DNA of 64,000 bases from Bacteroidales bacterium (GCA_017960905.1 JAGCYH010000010.1:47650-111649); one strand, 5' to 3'. Numbered from the stretch's first letter, positions 24,917-35,949 are shown. Program-made: numbers and translations. The notes: generated by a model from the sequence alone, not told the origin.

Positions 24917-25594
24917 TCAAAACAGCTCATTTTCAATATCGTACGTTACGCTCGCAAGCTCGCGTCGACTTTTGGCATTAAGCATGTCGATGTACTTTTT
25001 TGCCCTTTCGGGGTCGCGGCGTGCCGTTTGCCGCCCGAAAAACGACAGTGCGCGCTGCTCGCATACCGATGTGTCGCCTAAATCTTCTACGGCTTTGTCC
25101 ATCGCGGCAAATGCTCTGTCCGACAGATTCTTACCGCGCTGCAGCACGCGCCCGGCGGTGTAAAACGCCAGGGCCTTCGTATACTCGGCCCGCTCGTCGC
25201 ATAACGCTATTATAAAGTCATCGGCAAAAGCCTGACGTGCAAACAGATACTGCGCCGACAGCTCGACAAGCTCGCTGTTGCTCACACCGTCGGCCCATTC
25301 CTTCAGCGTCTCGAGCGGCGCATTGTCGTCGGGGTAGGCCATAAGTGCCACAATGCGCGCCTCGCGTATGCTCAGCTGCCATAGTTGTTTGCACTCTTCG
25401 GCGCTCAGCTGCCATTCGGCGGCTATCTCGCGTATGTGCATCAGCGATGCGCCGTAGTTGACTTCGTATCCCAGATTGCCGCCGCGCATTTGCGCGGCGG
25501 TCTCGCCGTTCATGCGCGAGTGAAACTGCCGCTTCAGCTCCGACAGCTTCTTCTCGAATTCGTTATCCGCTATAAATAAGCCTTTTGCGTCCAT
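24917..25594 (-). CDS. AlkD-like DNA alkylation repair (HEAT-repeat) protein
   Basis: 225 residues, almost entirely helical. The pattern (RQFHSRMNGETAAQMRGGNLGYEVNYGASLMHIREIA, then LWQLSIREARIVALMAYP and a series of paired helices) fits the AlkD/AlkC superfamily. Those glycosylases excise alkylated bases using stacked HEAT-like repeats. The catalytic Trp/Asp set of B. cereus AlkD cannot be assigned with certainty by eye. A 10-bp inverted repeat is at 25479-25500. The gene is divergent from tRNA-His. Confidence 0.75.
   Translation of the reverse strand: MDAKGLFIADNEFEKKLSELKRQFHSRMNGETAAQMRGGNLGYEVNYGASLMHIREIAAEWQLSAEECKQLWQLSIREARIVALMAYPDDNAPLETLKEWADGVSNSELVELSAQYLFARQAFADDFIIALCDERAEYTKALAFYTAGRVLQRGKNLSDRAFAAMDKAVEDLGDTSVCEQRALSFFGRQTARRDPERAKKYIDMLNAKSRRELASVTYDIENELF
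25479..25500. repeat. Intragenic inverted repeat in the AlkD-like gene
   Basis: Perfect 10-bp stem CCGCCGCGCA with spacer TT. Confidence 0.86.
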
Positions 25595-25629
25595 GTTGCC
25601 AATCCTATGATATTTTTTTCTTTTTTTTC

Positions 25630-25661
25630 TTGCAAATATACAACAAAAGTTCGTATCTTTG
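25630..25661 (+). promoter_or_regulatory. Promoter of tRNA-His
   Basis: TTG at 25630-25632 and TATCTTTG at 25654-25661, spaced 21 bp, 19 nt before the mature 5' end. Confidence 0.75.
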
Positions 25662-25680
25662 CACTCGCAAAACCGACATG

Positions 25681-25754
25681 GTGCCCGTAGTTCAGTTGGT
25701 TAGAGCGTCAGATTGTGGTTCTGAATGTCGTGGGTTCGAATCCCCCCGGGCACC
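25681..25754 (+). tRNA. tRNA-His (GTG)
   Basis: Cloverleaf with acceptor GTGCCCG/CGGGCAC, anticodon stem TCAGA/TCTGA and anticodon GTG. The base before it (25680) is G and can pair with discriminator C73 (25754), the G-1:C73 identity pair of tRNA-His. CCA is not fully encoded. The T-stem has a T50-C64 mismatch. It is the only tRNA here and supplies the charged tRNA sensed by the his leader. Confidence 0.95.
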
Positions 25755-25760
25755 CAACAA

Positions 25761-25804
25761 ACCAGAGGCTGTATCAAACGATACAGCCTCTGGTCGTTTT
25801 TTTT
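25761..25804 (+). terminator. Terminator of tRNA-His
   Basis: Perfect 15-bp stem ACCAGAGGCTGTATC with loop AAAC, then CG and T8. Confidence 0.92.
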
Positions 25805-25847
25805 CAAAATTGTACCTATATTTGTACTCATATAAAATAGGTAGTCA

Positions 25848-26432
25848 ATGTTGTGGTATCTCGATAAAATAGTCGTGCTGATGCGGGTGCACTGGGGATG
25901 GCTCTTTATCCCTTGTGTCGTTTGCTCTTTGCTGTCTTATGTCAATCTGCCGTACACTGCCGAAGAAATAAGCGTGGAAGCGAGTGAGATATTTTACAGT
26001 CAGGGTGAAGAATATGGTTCTGGTGATAAGTATTGTAGGCTTCACGTTTATTGTCTGAGTGGCAAAGAGTTATTCCTTTCTGTCTCTGATTCCGATTTCG
26101 ATTATTTTTGGAACAAGGGCTACAAGCACTGGAATAATCTTTTCAAAGGAAAAATAGCCAGAATAAAATACCTCGACCGAAGCAGTGCTAATCAAAGTAA
26201 CATTCTCCGCAGTATTGAGCTCGCCGACAGCCGCTTCTCGTATCGCGACTCGCAAAAATTGTCGTCCTACGACTCCAACAAACTGCTGTTCTGTCTTACT
26301 GCTTTTCTCGCTGTGTTTAGCGCCGTCATCATTCTGAGGTTCTTTTATCTGCTTATGTTCGCCTCCGATGAGCTTCGGCAAAAGGTGTTCGGCGATAAGA
26401 ATTATAACCCTTATCCTCCCGACAAAAACTGA
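25848..26432 (+). CDS. Two-pass membrane protein of unknown function
   Basis: 194 residues with one hydrophobic segment at about 17-33 and a second at about 148-170, joined by a polar, probably periplasmic domain of about 110 residues that contains FDYFWNKGYKHWNNLFKGKI. I recognise no family. It stands alone between the tRNA-His terminator and the Tyr/Asp-rich protein. No strong promoter was seen directly upstream. Confidence 0.6.
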   Translation: MLWYLDKIVVLMRVHWGWLFIPCVVCSLLSYVNLPYTAEEISVEASEIFYSQGEEYGSGDKYCRLHVYCLSGKELFLSVSDSDFDYFWNKGYKHWNNLFKGKIARIKYLDRSSANQSNILRSIELADSRFSYRDSQKLSSYDSNKLLFCLTAFLAVFSAVIILRFFYLLMFASDELRQKVFGDKNYNPYPPDKN

Positions 26433-26472
26433 ACGCCGTTTTTATTTCCTCACTTGGCACGCAATTTGCATT

Positions 26473-26502
26473 TTGCAAATTGACACATTTTTTTCATCTT
26501 TG
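26473..26502 (+). promoter_or_regulatory. Probable promoter of the Tyr/Asp-rich protein gene
   Basis: TTG at 26473-26475 within TTTTG and CATCTTTG at 26495-26502 (one mismatch to TAnnTTTG), spaced 19 bp. Confidence 0.55.
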
Positions 26503-26520
26503 CATTTATATTTCGTAGTT

Positions 26521-27099
26521 ATGAAGAAAAGAGGATATATTTCAGCCGTAATGGCCTTGCTTGCAGTCGTTTGCGCCTCGGCGCAAGACGACAGCAGCGA
26601 TTATGACTACAACTACGACTATGACTACAGCAGCTACGACACTTACGACGACTGGAGCTACGACGACTACAACTATGATAGCTACGACTACGGCGACACC
26701 TATCAGCAGCCTTGCGGCCACACGGGCAAACTTGAGATTTACGAGATTACTCGTTACCGCGGCGGAATGTCGATTTACGACGAGACTTACAAATTGCCGG
26801 GCAAAATACGCATCAGCGAAGGCTGTATAGAAATATATTGTGAGCAGTTCATGCTCTATTTCTGTATAGGTGAGCGCATTAAGGTCGACGACACCTATTA
26901 TAAGTTCCGCCGTTGCAACTACGACGAGCACTACGATTATATCGAACTTCGTTCGATGCCAATGGGCAACACTAAGAACTTCACCATGTTCGTCGGCCGC
27001 CTCGACGACGACGGCAATATGCACGACACCGTGATGCTCAACTGTCGTAAGCTCAAAGTGGAATATCCGAAACCTAAAACGCAGACAAAGACCAAATGA
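26521..27099 (+). CDS. Secreted protein with Tyr/Asp-rich low-complexity N-terminus, unknown function
   Basis: 192 residues from the ATG at 26521, chosen because the signal peptide (MKKRGYISAVMALLAVVCASAQ) starts there; a longer open frame upstream has no suitable start. Residues 23-62 are almost only Asp, Tyr, Ser, Asn and Trp (repeats of the type DYDY and YDDY). The rest, from about 66, is a compact domain with three Cys. The low-complexity part could bind metal or cell-wall material; this is speculation. Its stop overlaps the murI start (ATGA). Confidence 0.72.
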   Translation: MKKRGYISAVMALLAVVCASAQDDSSDYDYNYDYDYSSYDTYDDWSYDDYNYDSYDYGDTYQQPCGHTGKLEIYEITRYRGGMSIYDETYKLPGKIRISEGCIEIYCEQFMLYFCIGERIKVDDTYYKFRRCNYDEHYDYIELRSMPMGNTKNFTMFVGRLDDDGNMHDTVMLNCRKLKVEYPKPKTQTKTK

Positions 27100-27914
27100 C
27101 CTCTCCTATTGCATTATTCGACTCGGGCTACGGCGGACTTACCGTACTTCAGCGCATTCGTCAGCTGCTGCCGCAATACGACTATATTTATCTGGGCGAC
27201 AACGCGCGCAACCCTTACGGGTCGCGCTCGTTCGAGATCGTTTATCAATACACTCTGCAGTCGGTGCGCCGCCTGTTCGATTTCAACGCGCCGCTTGTCA
27301 TCTTGGCTTGCAACACGGCTTCGGCAAAGGCGCTGCGCAATATTCAGCAAAACGACCTCCCTCGTATCGACCCGTCGCGGCGCGTGCTGGGCGTCATAAG
27401 GCCCAGTGTAGAGGCCGTAGGCCTCTACACCAAATCGCATTGCGTTGGCGTGCTTGGCACTCAAGGTACGGTCGATTCTTTGTCGTATCCTATTGAAATA
27501 GAGAAACTTTGGCCCGATCTGAAGGTCTATCAGCAGGCATGCCCGATGTGGGTGCCACTTGTCGAAAATGGTGAGTTCGACAAGCCAGGCGCCGATTATT
27601 TCGTGCAGAAATACCTCGACATGCTTATGTCGCAATCGCCTGATATAGATGTGATTATACTTGGCTGTACGCATTATCCGCTTTTAGCTGATAAGATAAA
27701 AAAATACCTTCCCGACGGTGTTCGTCTGCTCAGTCAGGGCGAAATAGTGGCCAATAGTCTGCGCGACTACCTTGCCCGCCACGCCGATATGGATCAGCGT
27801 CTGACAAAGGGTGGCACGATAAAGCTTTACACTACGGAGAATCCCGGCAAATTCGAAAACACCGCACGAATATTTTTCGACGGGCATTTGCCCGTCGAAC
27901 ATATTACGTTGTAA
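27096..27914 (+). CDS. murI: Glutamate racemase
   Basis: 272 residues. MurI converts L- to D-glutamate for peptidoglycan. The substrate/catalytic motifs are DSGYGGL (residues 8-14), ACNTASA with the first catalytic Cys, and LGCTHYPLL with the second. It is translationally coupled to the secreted Tyr/Asp-rich protein by an ATGA overlap. Two 11-bp inverted repeats (27406-27430, 27876-27899) lie in it; the second encodes the last residues before the stop. Confidence 0.96.
   Translation: MTSPIALFDSGYGGLTVLQRIRQLLPQYDYIYLGDNARNPYGSRSFEIVYQYTLQSVRRLFDFNAPLVILACNTASAKALRNIQQNDLPRIDPSRRVLGVIRPSVEAVGLYTKSHCVGVLGTQGTVDSLSYPIEIEKLWPDLKVYQQACPMWVPLVENGEFDKPGADYFVQKYLDMLMSQSPDIDVIILGCTHYPLLADKIKKYLPDGVRLLSQGEIVANSLRDYLARHADMDQRLTKGGTIKLYTTENPGKFENTARIFFDGHLPVEHITL
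27406..27430. repeat. Intragenic inverted repeat in murI
   Basis: Perfect 11-bp stem GTGTAGAGGCC with loop GTA. Confidence 0.87.
27876..27899. repeat. Intragenic inverted repeat in murI
   Basis: Perfect 11-bp stem TTCGACGGGCA with spacer TT, about 14 bp before the stop codon; not followed by a T-run, so not a terminator. Confidence 0.87.
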
Positions 27915-27928
27915 ATCAAGAAATTTGT

Positions 27929-28453
27929 TTATTTGTCCTGCTTGTACCAGCTTGCGTACATGTGGTAAGCGTTGGCAATGCGCTCAATGGTGTCGGCCTG
28001 TCTTTCGGGCGATACTTCCTTGATTTTTTTTGCCGGCACGCCGGCAAAAACACTGCCGCTCTCAACATGCGTTTTTGATGTTACAAGAGCATTGGCTGCC
28101 ACTATGCTGTTGTCGTCGATCTGAGCGTCGTCGAGCACTGTGCTGCCCATGCCTATCAGTACGTGGTTGCCTATGGTGGCACCGTGTATTATGGCGTTGT
28201 GGCCTACGGAGACGTTGTCGCCTATCGTGGTGGCGCTTTTCTGATAGGTGCCGTGTATCACGGCACCGTCCTGTATGTTGACGTTATTGCCTATGCGTAT
28301 CGAATTGACATCGCCGCGCAGCACTGCGCCGAACCAAATGCTGCAACCATCGCCTATCTCCACGTCGCCTATTATTGTGGCGTTCGGAGCTATGAAGCAG
28401 TCGTTGCCTATCTTTGGCGTATGCCCGCACACGCTTATTATCAGTGGTTCCAT
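27929..28453 (-). CDS. Gamma-carbonic anhydrase family protein (left-handed beta-helix)
   Basis: 174 residues. Hexapeptide repeats run through residues 20-135 (IIGDVEIGDGCSIWFGAVLRGD, VNIQDGAVIHG, VSVGHNAIIHGATIGNHVLIGMGS). Three His, in VIHG, VGHNA and IIHG, match the zinc ligands of the gamma-class. The C-terminus GVPAKKIKE is the usual capping helix. Many such YrdA/PaaY-like proteins have weak or unproven carbonic anhydrase activity. It lies 5 nt downstream of recQ. An 11-bp inverted repeat (28027-28050) encodes the conserved FAGVPAKK segment. Confidence 0.93.
   Translation of the reverse strand: MEPLIISVCGHTPKIGNDCFIAPNATIIGDVEIGDGCSIWFGAVLRGDVNSIRIGNNVNIQDGAVIHGTYQKSATTIGDNVSVGHNAIIHGATIGNHVLIGMGSTVLDDAQIDDNSIVAANALVTSKTHVESGSVFAGVPAKKIKEVSPERQADTIERIANAYHMYASWYKQDK
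28027..28050. repeat. Intragenic inverted repeat in the gamma-carbonic anhydrase gene
   Basis: Perfect 11-bp stem TTTTTGCCGGC with spacer AC. It encodes the family-conserved VFAGVPAKK motif, so it arose by base choice rather than insertion. Confidence 0.87.
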
Positions 28454-28458
28454 CGCTT

Positions 28459-30630
28459 TTAGTTGGCTACGTCGGAAATGAATTTGATTCTCACAAGACG
28501 AACTTCCTCTTCAGAGTACTCGTCCTCGCCGAGCTCGTCGAGCGCGGCTTTTATGTCGTCCGATTCGGCCTCTTTGAAGTAGTCGAGTATGTCGTCGCGA
28601 TGGTCTTCATCCATTATGTCATTTATATAATAGTCGATGTTCAGGCGGGTGCCCGAATATACTATCGACTCCATCTCCTTTATCAGCTCTTCCATCTCGA
28701 GACCTTTGCTGTTGGCCAAATCGTCGAGTGCCACTTTGCGGTCGATACCTTGTATAATAGCCACTTTGTTCTTCGACTTGTTCGGAATGGTCTTTACGAC
28801 CATTTCGAACGGACGGTCTATCTCGTTCTCTTCCACGTATTTGGCTATCAGCTCGATGAATTTCTGACCGTATTTGGCCGCTTTGCCAGCGCCCACGCCC
28901 GGAATGTTCTGAAGCTCTTCCATGCTCACGGGGTAGTACGTAGCCATGGCTTCGAGCGACGGGTCGGTGAAGATGACGTAGGGTGGCAGCGAGAGTTTTT
29001 TGCCCGTCTCTTTGCACAAGCCCTGAAGCATCTTGAAGAGCGTATCGTCCAACGCCGAAGGCGTTGCGGCAATGTTGTTCTCGTCGTCGCCTTCGTTGTA
29101 TTCGCGGTCGAGTGTGTACATCAGTTCCGTAGGGTTGTTCTCGAACTCATCGGCGTTTTTGCCGAGTTTGAGAAGTCCGTAGTTCTCAATGTCCTTGCCG
29201 AAAATACCGCTGATGATAGCCTGCCGTATCACCGACATCCAGTATCTCTCGTCGTGCTCGAACCCTTTACCGAAAAGCTCGTGCTCGTGGTGGCGGTACG
29301 ATTTTATGTCGTTGGTTTTGTTGCCGCAGACGAAATCGACAATGTATTCCGATTTGAATTTGTTGTTGAATTCGCGAACTATCTCAATGAGCAGAAGCAC
29401 AGCGTCTTTGGCGTCGAAACGCTCTTTGGGGTTGAGGCAGTTGTCGCACGCGCCGCAGTTCGGCTGCGTGTATTCCTCGCCGAAGTAGTTGAGTAGCGAC
29501 CGTCGGCGGCAGTCGGAACTCTCGGCGTAAGCAATTGTCTCGCTTATAAGCTGTTTGCCTATCTCTTGCTCGGCAAGTGGCTTGCCTTGCATGAATTTCT
29601 CAAGTTTCAGAATGTCCTTGTAGCTGTAGAACGCAATGCAGCGGCCTTCGCCGCCATCGCGTCCCGCGCGGCCGGTCTCCTGATAGTAGCCTTCGAGGCT
29701 TTTCGGTATGTCGTAGTGTATCACAAGCCTTACGTCGGGCTTGTCGATGCCCATGCCGAAGGCTATCGTGGCGCATATCACATCAACCTCTTCAAGGAGG
29801 AACTTGTCTTGGTTCTCGGCGCGCGTTGCCGCGTCGAGACCAGCGTGGTAGGGTAATGCTTTGATGCCGTTAACTACCAGAGTCTCAGCAAGTTCTTCGA
29901 CTTTTTTACGGCTCAGGCAATATATAATGGCCGATTTGCCTATGTTGTTTTTTACTATTTTGATTATCTCTTTTGTGGCGTTCACTTTCGGACGTATCTC
30001 GTAGTACAGGTTGGGGCGGTTGAACGACGATTTGAACACTTGGGCATCGAGCATGCCCAAGTTTTTCTGTATGTCGTGCTGCACCTTCGGTGTAGCCGTG
30101 GCTGTCAGCGCTATGAGCGGTGCTTCGCCTATCTCATTGATAATCGGACGAATGCGGCGGTATTCGGGTCTGAAGTCGTGTCCCCATTCCGATATACAGT
30201 GCGCCTCGTCGACAGCGTAGAATGATATTTTAACTTGTTTCAGAAATGCTATATTCTCATCTTTCGTGAGCGACTCAGGTGCTACATACAGCAGTTTTGT
30301 CTTGCCAGCCAGAACGTCTTCCTTCACTTTCGCTATCGCATTTTTGTTCAGCGATGAGTTCAGAAAATGCGCCACGCCGTTCTCTTCGCTGTATCCGCGA
30401 AGAGCGTCGACCTGATTCTTCATCAGCGCGATGAGCGGCGAGATGACGATGGCCGTGCCGTCCTGTATCAGAGCCGGCAGCTGGTAGCAAAGCGATTTGC
30501 CGCCACCAGTAGGCATGAGCACAAACGTATCCTTGCCATCGATGATGTTTCTGATGATAGCCTCTTGGTTGCCCTTAAACGTATCAAAACCAAAGTATTT
30601 CTTTAATTCGCTGTTTAATTCCAATTGCAT
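28459..30630 (-). CDS. recQ: ATP-dependent DNA helicase RecQ
   Basis: 723 residues. Walker A is TGGGKSLCYQLPA, motif II DEAHCISEWGHDFRPEYR, motif VI QETGRAGRDG. The RQC zinc site is CRRRSLLNYFGE...CGACDNC, followed by a winged-helix part and an HRDC domain (ELQNIPGVGAGKAAKYG, about 545-600). A further acidic C-terminal extension of about 110 residues ends the protein, longer than E. coli RecQ. It unwinds 3'-5' in recombination and replication restart. Inverted repeats are at 29050, 29722, 30038 and 30382. Confidence 0.96.
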   Translation of the reverse strand: MQLELNSELKKYFGFDTFKGNQEAIIRNIIDGKDTFVLMPTGGGKSLCYQLPALIQDGTAIVISPLIALMKNQVDALRGYSEENGVAHFLNSSLNKNAIAKVKEDVLAGKTKLLYVAPESLTKDENIAFLKQVKISFYAVDEAHCISEWGHDFRPEYRRIRPIINEIGEAPLIALTATATPKVQHDIQKNLGMLDAQVFKSSFNRPNLYYEIRPKVNATKEIIKIVKNNIGKSAIIYCLSRKKVEELAETLVVNGIKALPYHAGLDAATRAENQDKFLLEEVDVICATIAFGMGIDKPDVRLVIHYDIPKSLEGYYQETGRAGRDGGEGRCIAFYSYKDILKLEKFMQGKPLAEQEIGKQLISETIAYAESSDCRRRSLLNYFGEEYTQPNCGACDNCLNPKERFDAKDAVLLLIEIVREFNNKFKSEYIVDFVCGNKTNDIKSYRHHEHELFGKGFEHDERYWMSVIRQAIISGIFGKDIENYGLLKLGKNADEFENNPTELMYTLDREYNEGDDENNIAATPSALDDTLFKMLQGLCKETGKKLSLPPYVIFTDPSLEAMATYYPVSMEELQNIPGVGAGKAAKYGQKFIELIAKYVEENEIDRPFEMVVKTIPNKSKNKVAIIQGIDRKVALDDLANSKGLEMEELIKEMESIVYSGTRLNIDYYINDIMDEDHRDDILDYFKEAESDDIKAALDELGEDEYSEEEVRLVRIKFISDVAN
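30038..30062. repeat. Intragenic inverted repeat in recQ
   Basis: Perfect 10-bp stem ACTTGGGCAT with loop CGAGC. Confidence 0.86.
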
Positions 30631-31002
30631 ATTATTACCTTAATATATTACAACTAAATCTTTTTATACTGACTTGCGTCGTCTTCTTGATTTAATACCC
30701 AAAAGTAACACTTATAATTTTATTATTCGAAAATCAAAAGTTAAAAAGGACTAAAATGAATCGTTTTTTGAATTGTTTAACGCATAAAGGAGATTTTAGT
30801 TCGGCATATTCATTTTTTTTACATGTTTAAAAAAACTTAAAAATTAGCGTTTTAGACAACTGGCGTATTGTTGTTAGGAAAATAATTTATACTTTTGCAT
30901 CGCAAAATCCATAATGGGCAAGTAGCGATAGTTAACTCGCTGATTTTGTGGTAATTGTGGATTAGTTATTAATATTTATAGTTAAATTTTTAAATAAAAG
31001 TA
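30631..31002. other. Divergent intergenic region recQ / rpsL
   Basis: 372 bp, AT-rich, containing the rpsL promoter at 30868-30897 and a leader of about 100 nt before rpsL. The recQ side shows no clear promoter. No small ORF or stable terminator was seen. Confidence 0.65.
30868..30897 (+). promoter_or_regulatory. Promoter of the rpsL-rpsG-fusA unit
   Basis: TTG at 30868-30870 and TACTTTTG at 30890-30897, spaced 19 bp; GC follows directly, as in many strong Bacteroidota promoters. Confidence 0.78.
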
Positions 31003-31401
31003 ATGCCAACAATTCAACAATTAGTACGAAAAGGTCGTGCTAAACTTGAGGACAAAAGTAAATCGCCGGCACTGGATTCGTGTCCTCAACGTCGTGGTGT
31101 TTGTGTACGTGTGTACACAACTACCCCTAAGAAACCTAACTCGGCGATGCGTAAAGTTGCCCGTGTTCGCTTGACCAACGGTAAAGAGGTCAACGCTTAC
31201 ATACCGGGCGAAGGTCACAACCTGCAAGAGCACTCAATCGTTCTTGTACGCGGCGGTCGTGTGAAAGACCTCCCTGGTGTGCGTTATCACTTGGTACGCG
31301 GTACCCTCGATGCTTCTGGCGTAGAAGGCCGCAAACAACGCCGTTCGAAATACGGTGCTAAACGTCCGAAAGCAGGAAAGGCTGCTCCGGCTAAAAAGTA
31401 A
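31003..31401 (+). CDS. rpsL: 30S ribosomal protein S12
   Basis: 132 residues, decoding-centre protein uS12. The accuracy loops [16 protein letters not shown] and [13 protein letters not shown] are intact, with the wild-type lysines at the streptomycin-resistance positions. First gene of the str cluster (rpsL-rpsG-fusA), 123 nt before rpsG. Confidence 0.98.
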   Translation: MPTIQQLVRKGRAKLEDKSKSPALDSCPQRRGVCVRVYTTTPKKPNSAMRKVARVRLTNGKEVNAYIPGEGHNLQEHSIVLVRGGRVKDLPGVRYHLVRGTLDASGVEGRKQRRSKYGAKRPKAGKAAPAKK

Positions 31402-31524
31402 TTTTTTATTAATGTAGTTTTCTGAGTTTTTGTTTGTCGTTGTAAATGAGTTGAGTAAATGTCTAAAGAGACGTTGAAGACAAATTTGACAGCTGATAAT
31501 GAAAACCGATAAACAATTGGAACT

Positions 31525-32001
31525 ATGAGAAAAGCAAAACCAAAAAAGAGAGTCATCCTGCCGGATCCTAAATTCGGGGATGTCATGTTGACACAATTCG
31601 TTAACAACCTGATGGTCGACGGTAAGAAGTCGGTCGCATTCACTATTCTTTACGACGCATTGGACAAAGTTGCGCCCAAAGCTGAAAAAGAAGGCAAAAC
31701 AGTACTTGAGTTCTTCAAGAAAGCTCTTGAGAACATCACACCGTCTGTTGAGGTTAAAAGCCGCCGTGTAGGTGGCGCTACCTTCCAAGTGCCTACCGAA
31801 ATACGCCCTGAGCGTAAAGTATCATTGAGTATCAAAAACATGATCCTCTTCTCGCGTAAGAGATCTGGCCACTCAATGTCGGAAAAACTGGCAGCGGAGA
31901 TTGTTGCAGCTTATAACAACGAAGGCGCAGCCTTCAAAAAGAAAGAGGATATGCACAAGATGGCAGAGGCCAACCGCGCATTCGCTCATTTCAGATTTTA
32001 A
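31525..32001 (+). CDS. rpsG: 30S ribosomal protein S7
   Basis: 158 residues, uS7, primary binder of the 16S 3' domain. [19 protein letters not shown] and [19 protein letters not shown] are the family signature. It ends 22 nt before fusA. Confidence 0.98.
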   Translation: MRKAKPKKRVILPDPKFGDVMLTQFVNNLMVDGKKSVAFTILYDALDKVAPKAEKEGKTVLEFFKKALENITPSVEVKSRRVGGATFQVPTEIRPERKVSLSIKNMILFSRKRSGHSMSEKLAAEIVAAYNNEGAAFKKKEDMHKMAEANRAFAHFRF

Positions 32002-32023
32002 CTATAAATAAACTTACTATATT

Positions 32024-34135
<2,112 letters not shown>

Positions 34136-34146
34136 AATGAAGAAAA

Positions 34147-34184
34147 AAGTAGTAGGTTAGCGAATGACTCTTAACCTACTACTT
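34147..34184 (+). promoter_or_regulatory. Stable hairpin between fusA and rpsJ
   Basis: Perfect 13-bp stem AAGTAGTAGGTTA (34147-34159 with 34172-34184) around a 12-nt loop. It lies 12 nt after the fusA stop and 30 nt before rpsJ. No T-run follows, so it is not a typical intrinsic terminator. It may be an RNA-processing or protein-binding site at the head of the S10 cluster. Confidence 0.7.
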
Positions 34185-34213
34185 AATTAAAATAACAATT
34201 TAAAAAAACGACA

Positions 34214-34519
34214 ATGAGTCAAAAAATCAGAATTAAGCTTAAGTCTTTCGACCATAATTTGGTTGACAAGTCTGCGGAAAAGATTGTGAAGACAGTGAAA
34301 AGCACTGGTGCAGTAGTGAGTGGCCCTATTCCTCTCCCAACTCACAAGCGCATATTCACAATCCTTCGCTCAACATTTGTGAACAAGAAATCGCGTGAGC
34401 AATTCCAGCTTTCGTCGTACAAGCGTTTGATCGACATCTACAGCTCGACATCAAAAACAATTGACGCTTTGATGAAACTTGAGTTGCCAAGTGGTGTAGA
34501 AGTTCAAATAAAAGTGTAA
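34214..34519 (+). CDS. rpsJ: 30S ribosomal protein S10
   Basis: 101 residues, uS10 (also the transcription factor NusE). [17 protein letters not shown] at the start and GPIPLPT...[13 protein letters not shown] are conserved. It opens the S10 cluster after a 78-nt spacer that contains a hairpin. Confidence 0.98.
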   Translation: MSQKIRIKLKSFDHNLVDKSAEKIVKTVKSTGAVVSGPIPLPTHKRIFTILRSTFVNKKSREQFQLSSYKRLIDIYSSTSKTIDALMKLELPSGVEVQIKV

Positions 34520-34580
34520 CTTTGCAGCCGCAAAAAAGAAGAAAGTTTAAGTATTAATCAATTATTAAACAATTTAAGCA

Positions 34581-35198
34581 ATGCCAGGATTAATTGGAAG
34601 AAAAATCGGAATGACATCCGTTTTCAGTGCCGATGGTAAAAACATTCCATGCACTGTTATCGAAGCTGGCCCATGCCAAGTTACGCAGATTAAGACTGTG
34701 GAAACCGATGGCTATGCAGCTGTGCAATTGGCCTTTGACGAGACCAATGAGAAGCACACTACTGCTCCCCTCAAGGGACATTTCAAGAAGGCAGGCGTAA
34801 AGCCCGCCCGCAAACTTGTCGAATTCCAAGGATTCGAAAAAGAGTTCAACCTGGGCGACGCCGTTACCGTCGACCTCTTCGAAGAGAACTCTTTTGTTGA
34901 CATCGTAGGTATTTCAAAAGGCAAAGGTTTTCAAGGCGTAGTTGGCCGTCATGGTTTCGGAGGCGTAGGCGCTCAGACCCATGGTCAGCACAACAGACTA
35001 AGAGCACCCGGTTCAGTCGGTGCGTCTTCTTATCCGTCGCGTGTATTACCAGGTATGCGCATGGCGGGTCGTACAGGTGGCGATCGTGTGAAAATCGAAA
35101 ACCTGAGAGTTATTAAGGTAATTCCGGAGAGCAACCTTTTAATGGTTAAAGGTTCGGTTCCGGGTTGCAAAGGTTCATATTTAATTATTGAGAAATAA
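34581..35198 (+). CDS. rplC: 50S ribosomal protein L3
   Basis: 205 residues, uL3, early 23S binder. [15 protein letters not shown] and [23 protein letters not shown] are typical. It overlaps rplD by one base (TAATG). Confidence 0.98.
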   Translation: MPGLIGRKIGMTSVFSADGKNIPCTVIEAGPCQVTQIKTVETDGYAAVQLAFDETNEKHTTAPLKGHFKKAGVKPARKLVEFQGFEKEFNLGDAVTVDLFEENSFVDIVGISKGKGFQGVVGRHGFGGVGAQTHGQHNRLRAPGSVGASSYPSRVLPGMRMAGRTGGDRVKIENLRVIKVIPESNLLMVKGSVPGCKGSYLIIEK

Positions 35199-35938
35199 TG
35201 GAACTGAACGTATTAAACAAAGAAGGAAAAGAGACCGGACGCAAAGTTACATTACCCGATTCGGTTTTCGCCGTAGAGCCTAACGATCACGCTATCTACC
35301 TCGATGTTAAACAGTTTTTAGCAAACAATCGTCAGGGAACTCACAAATCTAAAGAACGTAGCGAAGTAGCCGGCAGTACACGCAAGATCAAAAAGCAGAA
35401 AGGTACAGGCGGCGCTCGTGCCGGTGCCCTCAAATCGCCGGTATTCGTAGGCGGTGGCCGCATTTTCGGTCCGCGCCCACGCAACTACTCGTTCAAGCTC
35501 AATAAAAAAGTCAAAGCTCTCGCACGTTACTCGGCTCTCAGCTACAAAGCTAAAGAGCAGTCGATTTTCGTAGTGGAGGATTTCTCTTTTGAAGCTCCAA
35601 AATCTAAAAACTACGTTGCATTCAGAGACAGCATGCTTAAAGCAGCTGGCATCCTGACCGACGAAAACCTCAAGAAGGTTGCCGAAGGCAGAAAGAAAAC
35701 CAAAAGCGGCGCAGAAAAAAGTGTAAAGAGCCTCTACAAAGAGATCTCGAACAACACACGCTCATTGGTTGTGTTGCCCGACTACGATAACAATATATAT
35801 CTTTCGGCTCGCAACTTGAACAACAAGTCAGAGGTCGCAGTTATCTCGAACCTCAACACTTATCAAGTTATGAAAGCCAAAGTTCTTGTATTGTTCGAAA
35901 GTACTGTTGCAGAATTTGAAAAACTTGTTAACGCTTAA
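35198..35938 (+). CDS. rplD: 50S ribosomal protein L4 with internal extension
   Basis: 246 residues, uL4. The core is clear: the tunnel loop [32 protein letters not shown], and the C-terminal [19 protein letters not shown]. Most L4 proteins are about 205-210 residues. The excess maps to roughly residues 148-188, a Lys-rich segment ([16 protein letters not shown] and on) inserted before the LVVLPDYD strand. In E. coli L4 represses the S10 operon; no equivalent leader is recognised here. Confidence 0.97.
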   Translation: MELNVLNKEGKETGRKVTLPDSVFAVEPNDHAIYLDVKQFLANNRQGTHKSKERSEVAGSTRKIKKQKGTGGARAGALKSPVFVGGGRIFGPRPRNYSFKLNKKVKALARYSALSYKAKEQSIFVVEDFSFEAPKSKNYVAFRDSMLKAAGILTDENLKKVAEGRKKTKSGAEKSVKSLYKEISNNTRSLVVLPDYDNNIYLSARNLNNKSEVAVISNLNTYQVMKAKVLVLFESTVAEFEKLVNA

Positions 35939-35949
35939 AAAGGTATATC

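Noticed and set aside
27876..27899. Hairpin at the end of murI considered as an intrinsic terminator
   Set aside because: It lies before the stop codon and has no T-run; it belongs to the intragenic inverted-repeat class.
28414..29496. 360-codon open frame antisense to recQ
   Set aside because: RecQ has complete helicase, RQC and HRDC motifs on the other strand.
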